Source of the DNA: an uncultured Corynebacterium sp.
GTDB lineage: Bacteria; Actinomycetota; Actinomycetes; Mycobacteriales; Mycobacteriaceae
NCBI GenBank assembly: GCA_945631445.1
Contig: CALZCR010000098.1
Span: 1-6,659 of the forward strand
DNA: 6,659 nucleotides
Reading direction: 5' to 3'
In this document: positions 5,156-6,659 of the stretch, piece after piece
Position numbering within the stretch: position 1 is the stretch's first letter
Layout of the letters: every line of letters begins with the position of its first letter
Notes under the pieces: generated by a model
The model's database searches: none
The model's input: only the letters and a program-made list of their open reading frames with translations
Told to the model about the DNA's origin: nothing
Translations under genes and position numbers: made by a program

Positions 5156-6659
5156 ATGCAGTTCCACGTTTCCGGTTACAGCACCAAAGATCCGCTCACC
5201 CTTCCCGCAGAAGGCACCGGCCTCGATCGACCGGACGACGTCCCGGAGCAGATCGATGTGCTCATCGTCGGCGCCGGCCCCGCCGGCACCATCGCCGCCG
5301 CCCAGCTGTCCCGCTTCCCCGGCATCACCACCCGCCTGGTGGAACGCCGCGGCCACCGCCTGGAGCTGGCCAACGCCGACGGCGTGCATTCCCGCACCGT
5401 GGAGACGATGGCGACGTTCGGGGCCGCCCACCAGGTGCTGGCCGAGGCGCACGAGATCACCGACATGGCGTTCTGGAAGCCGGACCCGAAGAACCCCAGC
5501 GAGATCATCCGCGACAACAGCACCCGCGAACTGCCCAAGGACATCAGCGAGTTCCCCCAGGTGCTGCTGACCCAGGTGCGACTCATCGACCACCTCAACC
5601 GGTTCATGAAGAACGCGCCCACCCGCATGGAGCCCGACTACGGCTACGAGTTCGTGGACCTGCAGATCTCCGAGAACTCCGACGCGGAAGACTACCCCGT
5701 CACCGTCCAGCTGACCCGGACCCTGGAATCCGGGGACACGGAAGACGTCACCGTCCGCGCCAAGTACGTCGTCGGCGCCGACGGCGCGCGCAGCCAGGTG
5801 CGCAAGTCCCTCGGTTACCGCCTGCGCGGCAACCAGGCCAACCACGCCTGGGGCGTGATGGACATCTACGCCGACACGGACTTCCCCGACGTCCGTAAAA
5901 AGTGCACCATCAAATCCGAGACCGGGCGCACCATCCTGCTCATCCCCCGCGAGGGCGGCTACCTGTTCCGTCTCTACGTCGACCTGGGCGAAGTCGCAGA
6001 AGACAGCGACAAGTCGGTGCGCGACACCCCGCTGGAGGAGGTCATCAAGACCGCCAACGAGATCCTGAGCCCGTACACCGTGACAGTCAAAGACGTGGTG
6101 TGGAACTCCATCTACGAGGTCGGGCACCGGCTGGCCGACCACTTCGACGACCGCGTCTCCGAGAAGTCCTCCGGCGAGCACCCCCGCGTGTTCATCGTCG
6201 GCGACGCCTGCCACACCCACAGCGCGAAGGCCGGCCAGGGCATGAACGTCTCCATCCAGGACGGCTTCAACCTCGGCTGGAAGTTGGGGCACGTGGCCAG
6301 CGGGAACAGCCCACGAGAGCTGCTGAACACCTACAGCGAGGAGCGCGAAGAGATCGCCCGCCGCCTCATCGAATTCGACAAAGAATGGTCCACGCTGATG
6401 GCCAAACCCGCCAACCAGCTCGGCAGCGCCACCGAAGTCGAGGAGTTCTACCAGTCCACGGCCGAATTCAACGCCGGGTACATGACCCAGTACGAGCCCT
6501 CGCTGATCACCACCGAGGCCACCCACCAGAAACTGGCCGGCGGCTACCCCATCGGGCGACGCTTCAAGTCCGCCCGCGTGGGCCGCGTCTGCGACCTCGT
6601 GGAACTGCACCTCGGGCACCAGGCCACCTCCGACGGCCGCGTGCGACTCTACGTATTCG
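5156..6659 (+). CDS. FAD-dependent aromatic monooxygenase (phenol 2-monooxygenase / 3-hydroxybenzoate 4-monooxygenase type), 3' truncated by window
   Basis: The first 501 residues are present; homologues have about 640, so the end of the C-terminal thioredoxin-like domain is missing. The enzyme should hydroxylate a phenolic ring ortho to an existing OH, using NAD(P)H, O2 and bound FAD, in the cytoplasm. Motifs seen: GAGPAG at 39-44 with Glu63 at the end of the second strand (FAD ADP-binding), GADGARS at 207-213 (DG motif), and GDACHTHSAKAGQGMN at 349-364 (GD motif binding the FAD ribityl chain). Asp75, Arg265 and Tyr274 fit the active-site Asp/Arg/Tyr set of phenol hydroxylase and MobA. The substrate is ambiguous: Lys249 could match the carboxylate-binding Lys of 3-hydroxybenzoate hydroxylase, but Gln135 stands where that enzyme has His. 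The ATG is preceded by AAAGGA at 6 nt. The frame is open to the window end with no frameshift. The regulator upstream probably controls it. Confidence 0.9.
   Translation, partial: MQFHVSGYSTKDPLTLPAEGTGLDRPDDVPEQIDVLIVGAGPAGTIAAAQLSRFPGITTRLVERRGHRLELANADGVHSRTVETMATFGAAHQVLAEAHEITDMAFWKPDPKNPSEIIRDNSTRELPKDISEFPQVLLTQVRLIDHLNRFMKNAPTRMEPDYGYEFVDLQISENSDAEDYPVTVQLTRTLESGDTEDVTVRAKYVVGADGARSQVRKSLGYRLRGNQANHAWGVMDIYADTDFPDVRKKCTIKSETGRTILLIPREGGYLFRLYVDLGEVAEDSDKSVRDTPLEEVIKTANEILSPYTVTVKDVVWNSIYEVGHRLADHFDDRVSEKSSGEHPRVFIVGDACHTHSAKAGQGMNVSIQDGFNLGWKLGHVASGNSPRELLNTYSEEREEIARRLIEFDKEWSTLMAKPANQLGSATEVEEFYQSTAEFNAGYMTQYEPSLITTEATHQKLAGGYPIGRRFKSARVGRVCDLVELHLGHQATSDGRVRLYVF

Noticed and set aside
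5120..6619. 499-codon open frame on the minus strand
   Set aside because: It mirrors the monooxygenase gene. Its translation is low-complexity, dominated by Val, Gly, Ala and His as expected from the antisense of GC-biased codons, while the plus strand carries all FAD motifs without interruption.

Overview
The window is GC-rich, with coding sequence packed on both strands. Codons strongly favour G/C at third positions. TTG starts, apparently leaderless genes and a TANANT-type -10 box fit a high-GC actinobacterium. A Corynebacterium is the best guess, because an AraC-type regulator directly upstream of a FAD-dependent, eukaryote-type phenol hydroxylase recalls the pheR-phe arrangement described in C. 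glutamicum. That assignment is from memory; no search was run. No RNA genes, CRISPR arrays, insertion sequences or other mobile elements were seen.

Layout from left to right: (1) a short leader with a possible promoter (1-118); (2) a FUSC/aromatic-acid-exporter-like membrane protein (+, TTG start at 119); (3) a luciferase-like flavin-dependent oxidoreductase (-, TTG start at 2229), converging on the exporter so that both stop codons share one CTAG; (4) a small, previously unrecognised 106-residue protein made of four copies of a short helical repeat (+, 2419-2739); (5) a membrane-anchored S41-family peptidase (-, 2763-3755); (6) a 182-bp divergent intergenic region in which both flanking genes lack a Shine-Dalgarno sequence and look leaderless; (7) an AraC/XylS-type regulator (+, 3938-4960); (8) a 195-bp promoter/leader region holding 21-bp-spaced direct repeats, a TACATT -10 box and a strong hairpin; (9) the first 501 residues of a FAD-dependent aromatic-ring monooxygenase (+, from 5156, cut by the window end).

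The clearest functional unit is the regulator plus the monooxygenase. The regulator probably senses a phenolic compound and activates the hydroxylase through the repeats upstream of its promoter, and the hydroxylase feeds a catechol-type product into ring cleavage encoded elsewhere. The exporter-like protein and the flavin oxidoreductase could belong to the same handling of aromatic compounds, but only proximity suggests this. The S41 peptidase and the repeat protein have no evident link to aromatic metabolism. The most noteworthy signals are the probable regulator binding site, the 5'-terminal leader hairpin of the monooxygenase mRNA, the paired leaderless divergent genes with a palindrome over one promoter, and the four-repeat small protein.
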